Shown here piece by piece: positions 30,660 to 41,498 of a stretch of 64,000 nt of DNA (position 1 is the stretch's first letter; each line of letters starts with the position of its first letter). The stretch is taken from contig BCGN01000006.1 of the NCBI GenBank assembly GCA_001599295.1, positions 248,001 to 312,000 of the forward strand. The letters run 5' to 3'. Under the pieces are notes generated by a model that saw only the letters and a list, made by a program, of their open reading frames with translations, made no database searches and was not told the DNA's origin. The stretch is from Sporopachydermia quercuum (taxonomy: Eukaryota; Ascomycota; Sporopachydermiomycetes; Sporopachydermiales; Sporopachydermiaceae). The position numbers and the translations under genes are program-made.

Positions 30660-32706
30660 TAAGAGAGAATCAAAGAGAAAAGATCAATAGATCAAGGCTG
30701 ATAGATAGTGATTAATGATTAGGAGATTATTATAGGTAGAATCAGTAGAGCTGAATCAAGTAGATTAGGAGACAAATGTGTGAGACGAAAGTGTTAGATG
30801 ATGCTACAAGTAAGAAGTCTGAGATAAGAGTCACCTGTTTGGGTGCTTTCGTATTAGATATTTGGCGTCAAAAGTAGTTGTGGGCTGAAGAGAGACGATA
30901 ACTTCAATCCAGCTGTTATTACAATGATCACAACCTCAAAACTGACCCTGCTGAATGCTTTTTTTCGTTGAAAATGAAATCTAATGATGCTGAATCTAAC
31001 TATAATGGCAGTAGCACTAATTGAGACAAGATACAGCAGATGAAATGATTCATTATTGTATACAAATATATCGGGTATGATATATAAACGAAACCANTTG
31101 GTGTCTCAATCATATCNACTCCTCAACAAGNNCATTATATATATATATTCACAATGATGTTTCCTACCTATCTAATAATCAATTCAACTATTTATATCAG
31201 CTGAACTGGGTAAAAATGTAAGCAGCAACAAACTGTAAGTACCAATTAAATCATCGGATAGCAGAAAGTTGAAATTCTTTTATTTAGACTTAAGTATCCT
31301 TACTCTTTAGCACATACTTGTTACCTACTATTTACTGCAAACGACAAAGTACCAAGGATTCGTGGGAATCGAATAGTAATGCGTTCATTCTATAAGCTGT
31401 AGGTACTACCTGGCCGCAGATCTATTAGCCCCCAATGCATTATAAGTACTATGACAAATGTATTATAGATGGATGTGCTTGATTCACATATTCCTATTTT
31501 ATGTTACTATTAGTACCACTGAATGAGGTAAATTAGTATTATGTTCTCTAGTAGTACATCAGTTCCAACTGAGTACCAGCGATAATCTAGTTTCACTATG
31601 CATCTACCGGAACATTCTAGCTTTCAATTCAGCAACAAAAGCACAACCAACTAAATGAGCTGTTCTTCTCTGGCTTATCTAGTATTTAATAAGAGAAAAT
31701 CAAAGCTGGAAGTTGTTTTGGCTACTCCAACACTTGNATTGGTTGTATCTCCGTCGGGATTGACATTCCTTTAAAATTTCACAGCACCTCTTCTTGTTGC
31801 TGCATCATTATCAATACCTGAAGGTGTTCCATGAAGACACTTTCTCCTATAAATGGTCATTCATCAATGAAATCGAGGCTCAAATTGCGTTGGCTGTGTC
31901 ATTACCAATTTTTACAGCTGCATAAATTAGTAGTTATTTGCATAAATCAGTAACACCANAAGCTCATATATCCACTCATTTATTCGGGTGCAACGTGATC
32001 CCATGACCGTTGTTAATCCGCTGTGAAACAATACGTGTTTTATTCACCACTAAATATTCAGCTTGCAGTCTTCTTTCGATCTGTTTTTTACTGCTTCTAA
32101 CTCTAGGATAACAACTCTTCTGTCACCACCGAGAGCTACTAGAATAGATTTCCTTTATTTTAAGACCCAGCAAACCCTTCCACCTAGATAATCATCGACA
32201 TCCAACTAAGAATATTTTTCTAATGTCTTTTTACTGATCTTTAGGGATCAGATCATCTTCTCTATCAGCCATTTCTTTCGGTGATCAACGAATCAGAACT
32301 AGAAAAATTCCCAGGATATACTTACCGAATTGAATCATATGATAATCAATAATGCAAACGATATATCGTTAGCTGTAGTCTTAATGAACGTTTTTTTTGT
32401 GTTTGACCANATCATACAACGAATTTCTTGTAATTTGTTCCTATTATTCATAGGAAGAAACTAGCATGACAATGGATATTTCTATTGGTGAAGCCACGGT
32501 GCCCTGAACAAACTGAACATAATTGAAGGTTGAAAACAAGAGCGACGGTATTAACGCGTGATAATTGTAATGATAGGAGGAATTACCGGTAATAAAACGG
32601 TTGTATACAATAGTAATAGTGTGTGCTGTAGTAACATAGTGAAAGAGCATTAATTATTATATCTTTTGTCATTTCCTTGTCATCTATCATTTATTTGTCA
32701 TCTCTC
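30660..32706. other. Long convergent intergenic region with an ERG12 relic
   Basis: About 2 kb between the 3' ends of CUE1 and CAC2, long for a convergent gap. Its middle contains a decayed mevalonate kinase segment on the minus strand. A TATATA run lies near 31135-31150. No intact frame was recognised; the 68-codon frame at 32444-32650 resembles nothing known. Confidence 0.5.
31600..31910 (-). pseudogene. ERG12: Decayed mevalonate kinase fragment
   Basis: Translating the minus strand in pieces gives strong mevalonate kinase matches. One is GTPSGIDNDAATRRGAVKF, encoded from 31830 downward; the family reads HGTPSGIDNAVATYGNALLF. Just upstream, in another frame, is IDE-stop-PFIGE, against NQWAFIGEK in yeast Erg12. 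Just downstream is FDFLLLNTR followed by a stop and then RRTAHLVGCAFVAELKARMF, against ILTYTRIPRSTKDLVARV. Order and spacing match the family. The GHMP signature GTPSGIDN is specific to mevalonate kinase. Stops and at least one frameshift break the frame, so this is a relic. Weaker traces may extend to about 31330 and 32020. ERG12 is essential for sterol synthesis, so an intact copy should exist elsewhere; this one would be a dead duplicate or a copy left behind after relocation. Confidence 0.75.
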
Positions 32707-34812
32707 CTACTCCTCTTTCTTTTCCTGAGTAACCAGTATTGGGGCAACTCTTCTTTTCTTTTTCTCTGGCATTTTGATCGTAACTCCTCCAATTACAGTA
32801 GTGCTCCCACCACTATTTAAATTCATGCTACCTGCTGGCGTTTGAGGAGGTGTTGATAACGTTGCAAGCAATGAAACTGCGGCAACCTCAGGCACCGGAG
32901 AAACTGTAGGCAACAACGTTTCTAGCTCCTTTTCGTTCCCCGCATCAATCACCTCAGGATTGGTAATGCCGTTGGAATTCGTCTCCTCGACCAAGTCAAC
33001 CACACTCATAGGACTGTTAGTAGCATTGTTGGTAGGACTACTATTAGGTATAGAATTGATGGTGTTAACAGCACTAATGGTATCGTATTTACTGCTATTG
33101 TTGTTGGCAACTCTTTCTGTTTCCACGAACTTTGGAGGTGTAGGAGGCGGAGGAGGTGCTAACGATGTCCTTCTTCCTGTTTTAATAGCATTCGATTTGG
33201 CAGCATCACAGGCCTCGCCCAGTTCACCTTTGTCAAACGTTACAACAGAACAGAAGCCATCAGTTGATGTTATGAATAGTGTGTTCCCATCAGGACTCCA
33301 AGCTAGATCCGTGAACGTTGCATAATGTAGATTGCTGATTACTGCCTTTGGCGATCTCTGCTGGGTGTCATAAATAATGGCGGAATCCTGAGTGGCCACT
33401 GCATACACCATGCGGTAATCGAGGTCGAAAACAGGAGCGTCTCCTTTGATGGCTGCATTACTGGTGCTGCTGCCGGTGCTGGCGTTACTGGCGTTGGTTT
33501 TAGGGGAAGCAGTTCTAGAACTACCGGTGTCCACTGTTAGATTGATAGTATCACTACCACTAGCGTTGCTACTTCTACATAGTTTGTAAATAACAGGAGA
33601 AAAGCTTACTGCTAATGAAGGCTTCTTCATTCCAGGAAGATGTGCTATAGGCGACCGATTCAGACCTGTCCTGGAATATATATAAACTGTGTTGATCATA
33701 TCATCGTTGCCAGCACTTCCTGTGCTGCCTGCAGTAGTGTTTCTAACACTGGTGGATTTGTAAATACCAGAAGGAGTGAGTAATAAAGCTCCGTCGGGCG
33801 AAAATGAAAGCCTGCGAAAAAAAGAAGCAAGTGTTTCGTTGTGATATTGCATGGAAAGCTTCGTAGCTGCTGGGATATTGTCCATGGGCTTGACAGCAGG
33901 CAAGGGAGCTACTGAAGTAGTTATAGGACTAGGGGAAACAGATCTAGCAGTGAAAGACCCAGCAGAAGAGGTAGAGTGTTTCCTGGTATGGCTAGGAGGG
34001 TTCATTGCTGATATCCCTAATGTTGTGGACGAAGTGTTGCTGTCTACCGATGCTGAGATGGCCAGCTCAGCTGAGAACAACTGTGGGGAACTTGTTCCTG
34101 TGCTGGCTCCTGTACTAGTGCCAGAGCTAACTCCTGTAGAAGATCTTTTGATCACTTCAAGCTTGCTAAATTTATTATACGTATTCAAGATAAACTGGCC
34201 TTCTTTGGTCTTTAGTGTATATATATGAACAGATTTATCACTACTTTGAGTAGCTAAATACTCGTTCAAAGGATCCCAACAGACCCCTTGAACATAATGA
34301 TTATGTTCAGCTATCTGACGTACCAACTGGCCTGTAGAAGCATTATATATCCTTGCTATGTTATCCATGGAGCCCGCAAGAATGAACTGTGAATCTGGTG
34401 ACCAACAAAGATCGTATATCTCTGATACTGACAAATGGCATATATGTTTCACTCTCCATGATTCTTTTTCATCTAGATCCTCTGACCCGAATTCTTTAGT
34501 AACAGAAGACCCGTTTAAAGTCCATATAATCACGTTTCCATCATCACCAGCAGACGCTAAAAACTCACCTTTGGGATCAAATCGCACGACGTTCACAGCT
34601 TGAGTGTGTTTAGCTAATGTGCATAGATAAGATACAGATCGCACTTCCTTCTTGTCGTTGGAATATACAAGCCTCCAGATACGTACGTTATTATCACCAC
34701 CACCGGTAGCAAGTCTTGGATTCGATATACTATGAGTGCCTGGTTGGAAGTGAGCTGTATAGATTGGTTGGTTATCGTTGTGCCAATGTACTGTCAGTGT
34801 GGTAGCTTTCAT
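32707..34812 (-). CDS. CAC2: Chromatin assembly factor 1 subunit p60 (Cac2)
   Basis: A 701-residue WD40 protein orthologous to Cac2/CHAF1B. With Cac1 and Cac3 it deposits histones H3-H4 on newly replicated DNA. The N-terminus is typical: WHNDNQPIYTAHFQPG, then RLATGGGDNNVRIWRL, HTQAVNVVRFDPKGEFLASA, then GDDGNVIIW, and CWSPDSQFILAGSMDN. Further WD units include YVQGVCWDPLNEYLATQSSD and the late ATFTDLAWSPDGNTLFITST. It is longer than S. cerevisiae Cac2. The extra length is Ser/Thr/Ala-rich insertions at about 225-325 and 430-460 and a long Pro/Asn-rich C-terminal tail ending in KKKRRVAP and a Glu/Lys patch. The N-terminal WD repeats are complete. It starts at the ATG at 34812. Confidence 0.93.
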   Translation of the reverse strand: MKATTLTVHWHNDNQPIYTAHFQPGTHSISNPRLATGGGDNNVRIWRLVYSNDKKEVRSVSYLCTLAKHTQAVNVVRFDPKGEFLASAGDDGNVIIWTLNGSSVTKEFGSEDLDEKESWRVKHICHLSVSEIYDLCWSPDSQFILAGSMDNIARIYNASTGQLVRQIAEHNHYVQGVCWDPLNEYLATQSSDKSVHIYTLKTKEGQFILNTYNKFSKLEVIKRSSTGVSSGTSTGASTGTSSPQLFSAELAISASVDSNTSSTTLGISAMNPPSHTRKHSTSSAGSFTARSVSPSPITTSVAPLPAVKPMDNIPAATKLSMQYHNETLASFFRRLSFSPDGALLLTPSGIYKSTSVRNTTAGSTGSAGNDDMINTVYIYSRTGLNRSPIAHLPGMKKPSLAVSFSPVIYKLCRSSNASGSDTINLTVDTGSSRTASPKTNASNASTGSSTSNAAIKGDAPVFDLDYRMVYAVATQDSAIIYDTQQRSPKAVISNLHYATFTDLAWSPDGNTLFITSTDGFCSVVTFDKGELGEACDAAKSNAIKTGRRTSLAPPPPPTPPKFVETERVANNNSSKYDTISAVNTINSIPNSSPTNNATNSPMSVVDLVEETNSNGITNPEVIDAGNEKELETLLPTVSPVPEVAAVSLLATLSTPPQTPAGSMNLNSGGSTTVIGGVTIKMPEKKKRRVAPILVTQEKKEE

Positions 34813-36017
34813 TATGGATGTTTATTANTAATACCTGAGAAAAGGATGATAGAGCAATAGACTACAGTTTTGTCGTTGTTGCAGTTATAGATATTGGACC
34901 TGGCAGTCTTTATTGGAAAACTAGGAATGTAATCACAAGGATAAAACAGGTGTTTATGTTTATGGTTGTCTATGTTTGCTGTCTCCTGTTCGTNGTTTAA
35001 AATTGTTATTANTTTGCAATTGCTGTTCAGTATGCGATGGATACTACCAACGAATCTATNAATTGTACCGCTAACTGTTGCCAGTTTGATGTCACACTGA
35101 TTGGAAGTTTGGCAGCTGACAAATAGCTTGGCTGAATGTCCAATTGATGCTTTGTCAATCTGGCTATCGTTTTTTGTACTGTTATTCTTTAATGATGAAG
35201 CAAAAAAGTATTAATTGATGTATCTATTACCAGAAGGTACCGTACCATAAGAAACAAGGTAGGAGCGCTTAGAGAGTGAGATAGAGCGATGAGGAAGATG
35301 ACAGGATTCAATGCCGAGTTTTACTTGATCACGTATATTTGAGTACACAAGATGTCAGTCAATTACTGATGATATAAGGGAATTCCAAATTGGTTATTTT
35401 TTTCTTCTTGAACACCAGACAATGATAGAGACGGTATAGACAAAGACTTATATCGTGTTCTTTTCTGTTGAAATCAAAATAATTTTCGATTGTCCAAGTA
35501 TTATTTTTAATCTAATGCTAGATGTTTTGATATCAATTTTTTTTTTAATTGCATTCTTTTGAAGTCTTCTTATGAGGGAAGTCTTTCGTGTATACGGAAG
35601 TAATAGATGGAGATTATTTATTATATTAGTCAGTTTTATGTTCAGTTCATGATTTTTTATGTATTATTTAGTCAATTCAGCACGCTTGTCAAATTCCCGC
35701 TGGATTGAACCTACAGTCAGCGGTGCCGATGCTAGTGCTAAGAAAAAGTTATTATCTTGAAGATAGAAGGAATAGTCTTAGTGCCATGACGATGCTTTGT
35801 ACCGNAAAGCGTTGTTGGCCGGGGTGTTCCAACATTATACAATCGTCACCTGTTTATAGTAATTTCAATGTATTTAAAGTGGAACTTGGGATAGAAAAAA
35901 GTGTTCAACGATTCAATTGAAAGAATGAAATGGTAGAAGAACAAAAAAATAATNTATTTATATATCGTAGTTAAGATGTCTAACGTTAACATACCTATCT
36001 CAGGTGATAAAAACATA
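34813..36017. other. Intergenic region between CAC2 and tRNA-Thr
   Basis: About 1.2 kb upstream of CAC2. A 71-codon open frame at 35705-35920 is not recognisable. A GC-rich patch (GGCCGGGGTG) lies near 35816. No LTR-like termini were found despite the nearby tRNA genes. Confidence 0.4.
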
Positions 36018-36090
36018 TGCCTCGAGCCGGAGTCGAACCGACGATCTTAACATTACTAGTGTTACGCCTTACCAACTTGGCCATCAAGGC
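36018..36090 (-). tRNA. tRNA-Thr (anticodon AGU)
   Basis: The minus strand folds as a 73-base cloverleaf. The acceptor stem pairs GCCTTGA with TCGAGGC (one G-U pair), followed by discriminator A. The D-arm contains GGCCAAGTTGG. The anticodon stem TAACA/TGTTA encloses the loop CTAGTAA with anticodon AGT. The T-arm contains GGTTCGACTCC. There is no intron. A TTTTT run just downstream (about 36010-36014) can terminate RNA polymerase III. Confidence 0.96.
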
Positions 36091-37214
36091 TCGTGGAACA
36101 ATTTATGATACGGGAATATAAGTGTAGGTAATGAAAATAATAATTGAAGTATTCGTTTTTGTTAAGTTACTTATTTGAATATAAACAAGATCATTCAATA
36201 AGATTTTATCAAGAATTTCAATTCAATCTTTCTTAATAAACCTGCATTTCTTAGTCCCCATTTTCTGTTACTTATCCATCCCATAGTACCTTTTTCCAAC
36301 TTGGGTTTGGTACCAGCATACTCTCACTTAGAGAAGATCTCTCAAACCAACGTAGATCCATGAAGAGCTGGGCATTGTATTAAATAGGATATATGCTGAA
36401 TAGCTGGATAGGTCTAGTTCATATATAATCACGATATCGATTGTTTGGTGTGAAAAATTGGGTATTCATTTGTTTCTTCGAGTGAATTATCTACTAGTGC
36501 TTGATGTTCTTTGATCCTGCGTATATCTCGGATAATATTTCAGTGACATATGCACTCAGAAAGCAATTGTCAATAATAAATTCCAAATCCGAGCAGTATT
36601 CATCAGTCGCTTAATACAATTACAAAAATCCACATTGATCAAAAATTTCTATTCGGTAATTAGCATCTAAATTGTGCAAAACAACCGGCGCGGTTACTCG
36701 AGTTGAAGAAAAAGTAAACTGACTTTGCACAATTAGTATTACTTGTAATGCACCCCGTACGGCCTGCTGTGAAAGAATAAACAGATCCACAAACGAGTGT
36801 TTTTACTCTTATAAATGGTTCCTAGAATAAGTTCGGTTATTGTATTTGTCTAAGTAGCTCCAAGAATAGAATCAGAAGTACGCCAGAAAGCAAAAACATC
36901 TACCGAATAGTAATTTTTTGATTCAATTTCTTTCATAGGCAATTCAGGCAAAAACTTCTGCCAGGACTTTCACATGCAAATCAACAAAAAACTGCCAAGT
37001 ATTACGTGTTTGTATTACACATTATTCTACTATAAATAACCTAGCGTCCAGCTGCTTATCTTGCTTTATTATTCCTCTTATATATCATTAGATAGGTATA
37101 TAGCACTAATGGCTTACGGAGAAAAANAACAGTTAATCACTAATAGGACAAAANTAGAAGAGTCTCATTACTAGAGAGAGTTATAAGGTATATTTAGCCC
37201 GCAACTGCTCGTAA
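36091..37214. other. Intergenic region between the two tRNA genes
   Basis: About 1.1 kb with no gene. An 11-bp perfect inverted repeat (AATTGTGCAAA at 36670-36680 and TTTGCACAATT at 36724-36734) flanks a GC-rich core with CCGGCGCGG. No Ty-like LTR is evident. Confidence 0.45.
36670..36734. repeat. 11-bp inverted repeat flanking a GC-rich core
   Basis: AATTGTGCAAA and its exact complement enclose 43 bases that include CCGGCGCGG and a CTCGAG. It lies between the two tRNA genes. Function unknown; it may be a binding site or a chance dyad. Confidence 0.7.
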
Positions 37215-37308
37215 GCCCGCGTGGCGTAATGGTTAGCGCGTCAGACTTCTATAGGAGTTTCTTGAGATTGCAATCTGAAGATTGTGGGTTCGACTCCCAC
37301 CGTGGGTG
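37215..37308 (+). tRNA. tRNA-Arg (anticodon UCU) with a 21-base intron
   Basis: The 73-base mature sequence is interrupted by an intron at 37252-37272, one base 3' of the anticodon as is standard. The acceptor stem GCCCGCG pairs with CGTGGGT (terminal G-U as in yeast tRNA-Arg UCU), with discriminator G. The anticodon stem is TCAGA/TCTGA and the loop is CTTCTAA, anticodon TCT. The T-arm is GGGTTCGACTCCC. A T-rich run from about 37311 serves as the Pol III terminator. Confidence 0.95.
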
Positions 37309-37982
37309 CATTTTTTTCTTTTTTCATTTCTTCTAATACCTATCAATTTTTTTCTTCTATATCTTAATAATTTCGAAATAGTCACTCTAGCTTAAAACTA
37401 TACAAAAATTTCGTCAAACAAGCAATTACTGCGGTTATTCGATGCATAAATCTATGCTAATATGTATGTTCCGTGCAGAGTCTCTGTTCACATCTCTCCA
37501 TGATCTTGATTCATGAGGTTATAGCCTGGAGATTATAATTACCGTAATCTCGTCCTCCGACGATCAAATCAGATTTCCAGGCAAATCTTATAGTTCATAT
37601 ATAAGATGTTTTATCAAAAATCTAGATTACAAGCACTCTGAATACTTTTTCATAGGACTGTTATTCTTTCAATTTTATCATTCCCCATAGGTCTCTGCCG
37701 CTCAATTCCTAGATTTACGCTGCTCCCATTTCTGGTGTAATTTCAAGCATTAAATTATTTTTCTTTCCTTTTCCCTCCCAACTCCCAACATGAGACGATT
37801 CTGTTATCCCTGTACATTACTATGATCAATCGACACAATCTCTTGAACAATCCCATTGACATTGATAACTTATAAATCATTAATATATCGACATATTGAT
37901 AACAATAGCATGACATAAGTATTTCAACACATTTGCGATTTACTACGAACTTGAAACTGCATTACATAACATTACACACATT
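37309..37982. other. Intergenic region upstream of SMD2
   Basis: About 670 bases between tRNA-Arg and the SMD2 start. It contains the Pol III terminator of the tRNA and presumably the SMD2 promoter. Nothing else is seen. Confidence 0.4.
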
Positions 37983-38519
37983 ATGAGGTACGTATGCGTC
38001 TTCACTATTTATTCATTTTAAGAACCATCAATATATGTACAATTGTGCAAGCAATCATAATGATATTTTCGAATTGACTAACAAGAATAATAGCGAACTA
38101 CTGAATAAGCCGCGATCAGAGCTAAGCGAGGAAGAGCTAGCAAAATTGGAAGAATATGAGTTCAAGCATGGTCCTTTATCAGTGCTACAGTATGCAGTGA
38201 AAAGCCGGACTCAAGTATTAATTTCGTGCAGGAACAATAAAAAGCTGCTTGCTAGAGTTAAAGCGTTTGACAGACATTCAAATATGGTTTTAGAGAATGT
38301 AAAAGAGGTATGTTTGATTGCACATTACGAGATTAATAGACATTGGTTACCATATTATGAACGTCCATTTCATGTTTAATACTAACAAAGATATAGATGT
38401 GGACAGAATATCCTAGGACGTCAAAAGGAAAGAAAGGGAAGCCTGTAAATAAGGATAGATTTATCAGCAAAATGTTTTTGAGAGGCGATTCAGTCGTTTT
38501 GGTGTTGAAGAGCACGTAA
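37983..38519 (+). CDS. SMD2: Spliceosomal Sm protein D2, three exons
   Basis: The exons are 37983-37987, 38094-38307 and 38397-38519. Intron 1 (106 nt) has GTACGT, GACTAAC at 38076-38082 and ATAG. Intron 2 (89 nt) has GTATGT, TACTAAC and ATAG. The first coding exon is only ATG plus two bases. Joined, the 113-residue product begins [20 protein letters not shown] and continues [20 protein letters not shown]. It ends in exon 3 with [20 protein letters not shown] and [20 protein letters not shown]. These are the two Sm motifs of SmD2, and the length equals the family norm. SmD2 is part of the heptameric ring on U1, U2, U4 and U5 snRNAs. The middle exon alone reads through intron 2 for 24 codons, so naive gene calls would truncate the protein. 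Confidence 0.95.
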
Positions 38520-39328
38520 TTAAGAGCTCGCTGCACTTCTCCACTCATCCAGTCATACATACATTGTAACAATAGTTTAATCATCATTTCGGTATAACAC
38601 ATGAGAAAGAAAATGAGCCACAAAATTTTAGGTCTCTCGAAGTATAAGTGTAGCAGATAATAGCAATCAGCGCCTTAATTTTTAATATAATGATCCAAGA
38701 AATGGCTCATCGCGGAAGGATTTGGTGTTTACCAAACTAAGCATCACTACTATCCAAAGATTGCGAGCCTCGAGGTTTGCAATTAATTGAATATAAAATA
38801 CACTTTCCAGTATTAGAACGAAATTCGTTCAACATTTCATCTGCTTTTTGATTTTATGTTGCATAGAGTATCTATAATATGTTCTTCTCACACTGCTAGT
38901 TTTCCAGCTACCTTTGTCATAGAATTCGCAACTCCCAACTGCCACNTTTTAACAAAACGTAAAACAGAAGCGTTTTCAGTTTTCAGCTTTCAGTTCTTTC
39001 ACTTTTCAATTTCCACCTAATAATCAATTGATCGGTTCATTTATTTATCTTATTATTATAAGAATTCCTACTTATAACCCATAGACAGACCCTTCTATGT
39101 CAGCAGACCCCAGTGAATAGACCCTCGATCAAACTCTCGTTCTCTCCTCCATCAAACTGTTTCTTCCCTCTCATTTACTATTCATCAACTACATATTAAA
39201 AGTGCCCTTCAAACATATGAATGCTACTAGTGAATCATTAAATTATCCTAGAAACAACCCATATAAGTAGTGTATACAAGCCAGTTTTTTCTGGCCGCGG
39301 AGGAATTATATTTTCTTGTATTCCTTCA
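38520..39328. other. Intergenic region between SMD2 and GUF1
   Basis: About 800 bases without a gene. Pyrimidine-rich runs around 39110-39180 precede the GUF1 start and may mark its promoter or leader. Confidence 0.4.
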
Positions 39329-41498
39329 ATGCGTAGCTTACGCTCCACATCNATCTCTGTCCTACCAGCTACAACAGTAGCTATGAACACACCAGCTAGG
39401 CATATTTTCACCAGTTGTTTGCNGCAAAGCAGAAGAAAAAGGGTTTCTAGAAGTTTTGATGACGGAAGTTCATTTCTAAGGGTTCCAGCACACACGAGCA
39501 CTAAACATATAAAGAGGTTTTCTACTAGCTGCTTATTGAATGGTCCGGGTGACAAAGAGGTAATATCACAGGAACTACAAGACAAAATAGCAAATATTCC
39601 TGCTGAACGCTATAGGAATTTTTCAATCGTGGCTCACATTGTAAGTTTGAGATTTTAATACGTGTTTGGTTGTGTTAATGATAATTGATTGTTTATTGAT
39701 CGAAGCACATCTGAGTATTTCGTCCATACTAACATAATAGGACCATGGGAAATCTACATTAAGTGACAGACTATTGGAGCTAACAGGTGTGATTGAACCA
39801 GGATCTTCGGGACAAGTCTTGGATAAGCTAGAAGTTGAAAGAGAAAGGGGGATCACTGTTAAAGCTCAAACATGTTCTATGATCTACAATTATAAAGGGC
39901 TTGACTATCTGCTTCATTTGGTGGATACTCCAGGCCATGTTGACTTCCGTGCAGAAGTTTCAAGATCCTATGCTTCCTGTAAAGGAGCTTTACTATTAGT
40001 TGATGCGTCACAAGGTATTCAAGCTCAAACAGTGGCTAATTTCTTCCTGGCGTATAGTATGGGTTTAAAACTGATCCCAGTTATCAATAAGGTNGATTTA
40101 GATTCAGCTGACATCCCCAGAGCTATAGAGCAGATTGAAACAACATTTGAGCTTGATCCAAAGGATACGATACCTGTTTCTGCAAAAACAGGCTATAATG
40201 TAGAGAAATTGTTGCCCGCAGTCATAGAAAGAATACCACCACCAGATTGCAACCTAGAGAAACCTTTGAGATGTCTATTAGTTGATTCTTGGTATGATTC
40301 ATACCAAGGTGTTATCCTCTTAGTACACGTTGTAGATGGTACCTTAAAAAAGGGTCAAAAGATTGTTTCAGCTCATACTCAAGCTAAATACGACGTGAAA
40401 GACGTGGGGATTATGTATCCCAATCCTGTATCAACAGACGGTATAAAAGCAGGCCAAGTAGGATTTGTTGTTCCTGGAATGAAAGAAAGTACTATGGCTC
40501 GAATCGGTGATACGTTTATGCACGTTGGCAAGGAAGTTGAACCTTTACCAGGTTTCGAGGAAACAAAGCCAATGGTGTTTGTTGGAGCTTTTCCTACTGA
40601 TGGCAAAGATTTCAGAAGCTTAGATGAGAGTATCAATAATTTGGTATTAAACGATAGAAGCGTCACGATTCAAAGAGAAACATCAAATGCCTTAGGNCAA
40701 GGCTGGAGACTGGGTTTTTTAGGCTCATTACATGCTGCTGTTTTCAAAGAAAGATTGGAGAAAGAATATGGTGCCTCTTTGATCATCACTGCCCCAACAG
40801 TGCCATACAAAGTGATATGGAGAGATGGTACTGAGACTGTATTACGGAACCCTGATGATTTCCCTGACTTACAAGCTATTTCAACAAAGGTGCAGCATCT
40901 ACAGGAACCATNTGTCGAAGCTATTNTAACTATTCCTCAGGAATATTTAGGAGCAGCTATAAAAGTATGTGATGCTGCCAGAGGTGAGCAAATAGAAATT
41001 CAGTTTCTTAACGTTCAGCAATGCCTATTAAGATATTTAATCCCAATGTCTCAATTAGTTGACGATTTATTTGGTAAATTGAAAGGCGCAACTAAAGGAT
41101 ATGCTTCTTTAGATTACGATGATGCCGGATATAGGACGTCTGATTTAGTTAAGCTGGAGTTATTGGTTAATGGACAAGGGATTGATGCTCTGGCCCAGAT
41201 TATGCATAGATCAGAAGTTGAACTGAAAGGAAGGGAATGGGTAAAGAAGTTTAAGGAGTTCTTAAGGTACCAATTGTTTGAAGTCATTATCCAAGCAAGA
41301 GCCGGAAATAGAATTATATCTCGTGAAACAATTAAAGCTAAGAGAAAGGACGTCTTGGCCAAGTTACATGCTGCAGATATATCAAGAAGAAAAAAGCTAT
41401 TGAAGAACCAAAAGGAAGGAAAAAAGAATTTACAGAACACAGGTAAAGTCCTTATACCTAACGAGGCTTACCAAGGGTTCTTGTCAAGAAATAAGTAA
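39329..41498 (+). CDS. GUF1: Mitochondrial translation GTPase Guf1 (LepA/EF4), two exons
   Basis: Exon 1 is 39329-39640 and exon 2 is 39741-41498. The 100-nt intron has GTAAGT, TACTAAC at 39727-39733 and ATAG. It splits the G1 motif of the GTPase exactly between AHI and DHGKST, so the spliced product reads [20 protein letters not shown]. The 689-residue product is slightly longer than yeast Guf1. The N-terminus is basic and Arg/Ser-rich, as expected for mitochondrial import. Downstream are [15 protein letters not shown] (G2), DTPGHVDF (G3) and INKxDLDSA (G4, one N base in the codon). The LepA-specific C-terminal domain ends in [20 protein letters not shown]. LepA-family proteins act on stalled or mis-translocated ribosomes. 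Several N bases fall in codons. Confidence 0.95.

Noticed and set aside
31145-31210. Possible C/D snoRNA (ATGATGT with a later CTGA)
   Set aside because: Box C is imperfect, no terminal stem was seen and guide complementarity cannot be tested here.
32318-32326. ATACTTACC, identical to the 5' end of U1 snRNA
   Set aside because: The tenth base differs from U1 and no U1 stem-loops or Sm site could be traced downstream. Nine bases can match by chance.
35690-35840. tRNA-like B-box (minus GGTTCAATCC)
   Set aside because: The T-arm stem does not pair and no acceptor or anticodon arm could be built.
34813-37982. Ty-type LTRs or solo LTRs around the tRNA genes
   Set aside because: No TG...CA-bounded direct repeat or target duplication was found, although tRNA flanks are common Ty targets.
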